From Bacteroidia bacterium (GTDB taxonomy: Bacteria > Bacteroidota > Bacteroidia > Bacteroidales > UBA932): a stretch of 6,189 nucleotides of DNA. Position 1 is the stretch's first letter; each line of letters starts with the position of its first letter. Made by a program: the position numbers and the translations under genes. The notes beneath the pieces are model-generated. The model was not told the origin of the DNA. It did not search any database and saw only the letters and a list, made by a program, of their open reading frames with translations. The stretch covers positions 1 to 6,189 of the forward strand of contig JAGKTT010000075.1 in the NCBI GenBank assembly GCA_021153285.1, read 5' to 3'. Of the stretch, positions 5,942 to 6,189 are shown in pieces.

Positions 5942-6189
5942 GCTTAGTAAGGTTTCCGATTTCCTTCGGAAGACTCTTCAGACCATTATTGATCTTACCG
6001 TGAATCATATCCTTAGGCTGGATCCTCATCTTGCCTGTGCCCTTCTCGATAATATCCGATTCATTCATATTCTCATAAAGAGCCATTTCAGGAATGGAAA
6101 TGCCGTTTTCAGCCAATGCGCGGGCAATCGGCTCTGAAACCTGTGTCACAGTACGAGCTGATGCCATATAAGCCTTATGTCTCTCCATT
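5826..6189 (-). CDS. LRR protein, upstream part of the frameshifted gene (5' end outside window)
   Basis: The frame is open to the right edge, so the true start lies upstream. The ATG at 6188 is not followed by a signal peptide and is probably an internal methionine. Numbered from there, residues 1-68 (such as MERHKAYMASARTVTQ and ALAENGISIPEMALYE) match no domain I recognise. Residues about 69-97 are an LRR unit (GLKSLPKEIGNL, TKLEQLFIANGELETLP). Right after that motif the frame degenerates into non-repeat sequence (GPQGIQGTCYRTVKRE) and stops at 5826, while the next frame continues the LRRs. The last 23 residues or so are therefore probably not part of the original protein. By analogy with the neighbouring gene, the missing N-terminus may carry a lipoprotein signal and BACON-like domains, but this is inference. 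Whether this is a real broken gene or a base-calling error cannot be decided here. Confidence 0.75.
   Translation of the reverse strand, partial: MERHKAYMASARTVTQVSEPIARALAENGISIPEMALYENMNESDIIEKGTGKMRIQPKDMIHGKINNGLKSLPKEIGNLTKLEQLFIANGELETLPGPQGIQGTCYRTVKRETSDHLSE
5893..5905 (-). other. Apparent frameshift (+1) inside the LRR gene
   Basis: On the minus strand the text reads GAA ACT CTC CCA GGT CCT. The upstream frame gives LETLPGP; the frame one base further on gives QVLKGFKGL and continues the LRRs. Removing one base from the CCC run (5899-5901) or the GG pair (5896-5897) joins the two into one open frame, ETLQVLKG or ETLPVLKG. The second keeps the LP of the LRR consensus. The homopolymers are only two or three bases long. 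Confidence 0.75.

Noticed and set aside
1..6189. CRISPR array, tRNA, rRNA or insertion sequence
   Set aside because: I saw no regularly spaced direct repeats, no cloverleaf-like or rRNA-like sequence and no transposase frame; nearly all bases are accounted for by the minus-strand genes.

Overview
The window looks like a Bacteroidales-type (Bacteroidota) chromosome or metagenome contig. The evidence is a set of exported lipoproteins with short signal peptides, BACON-like domains, a DUF1573 protein, an A/T-rich leader before one start codon and moderate GC content. I cannot assign a genus from the sequence. Every supportable gene is on the minus strand, so the genes read from right to left, and no stretch over 300 bases lacks a gene.

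From upstream to downstream: (1) 6189 to 4901 is a leucine-rich-repeat (LRR) gene whose 5' end lies outside the window. Its reading frame is broken by an apparent +1 shift near 5893-5905, so it appears as two overlapping ORFs. (2) 4886 (or 4901) to 3276 is a lipoprotein with two BACON-like domains followed by an LRR domain. (3) 3276 to 1246 is a subtilisin-like (S8) serine protease lipoprotein with an N-terminal prodomain, an intact catalytic site and a C-terminal Ig-like domain. (4) 1244 to 468 is a secreted DUF1573 protein with two Ig-like halves. (5) After a 50-base gap holding most of a REP-like repeat, 417 to 1 is a lipocalin-like lipoprotein that runs off the left edge.

Genes 1-4 are packed as one operon: TAATG stop/start overlaps at 4901 and 3276, and a one-base gap at 1245. 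The second LRR gene also has a perfect AGGAGG six bases before an internal ATG, which is probably its true start. No promoter or intrinsic terminator is visible, and the operon promoter probably lies beyond the right edge.

My inference is that the operon encodes a cell-envelope protease module: two repeat proteins that could bind protein or glycan ligands, a membrane-anchored subtilase, and a DUF1573 accessory protein. What it cleaves cannot be read from the sequence. The most checkable oddities are the broken LRR gene, the repeat that supplies the stop codon of the DUF1573 gene, and the protease/LRR/BACON/DUF1573 gene set itself.
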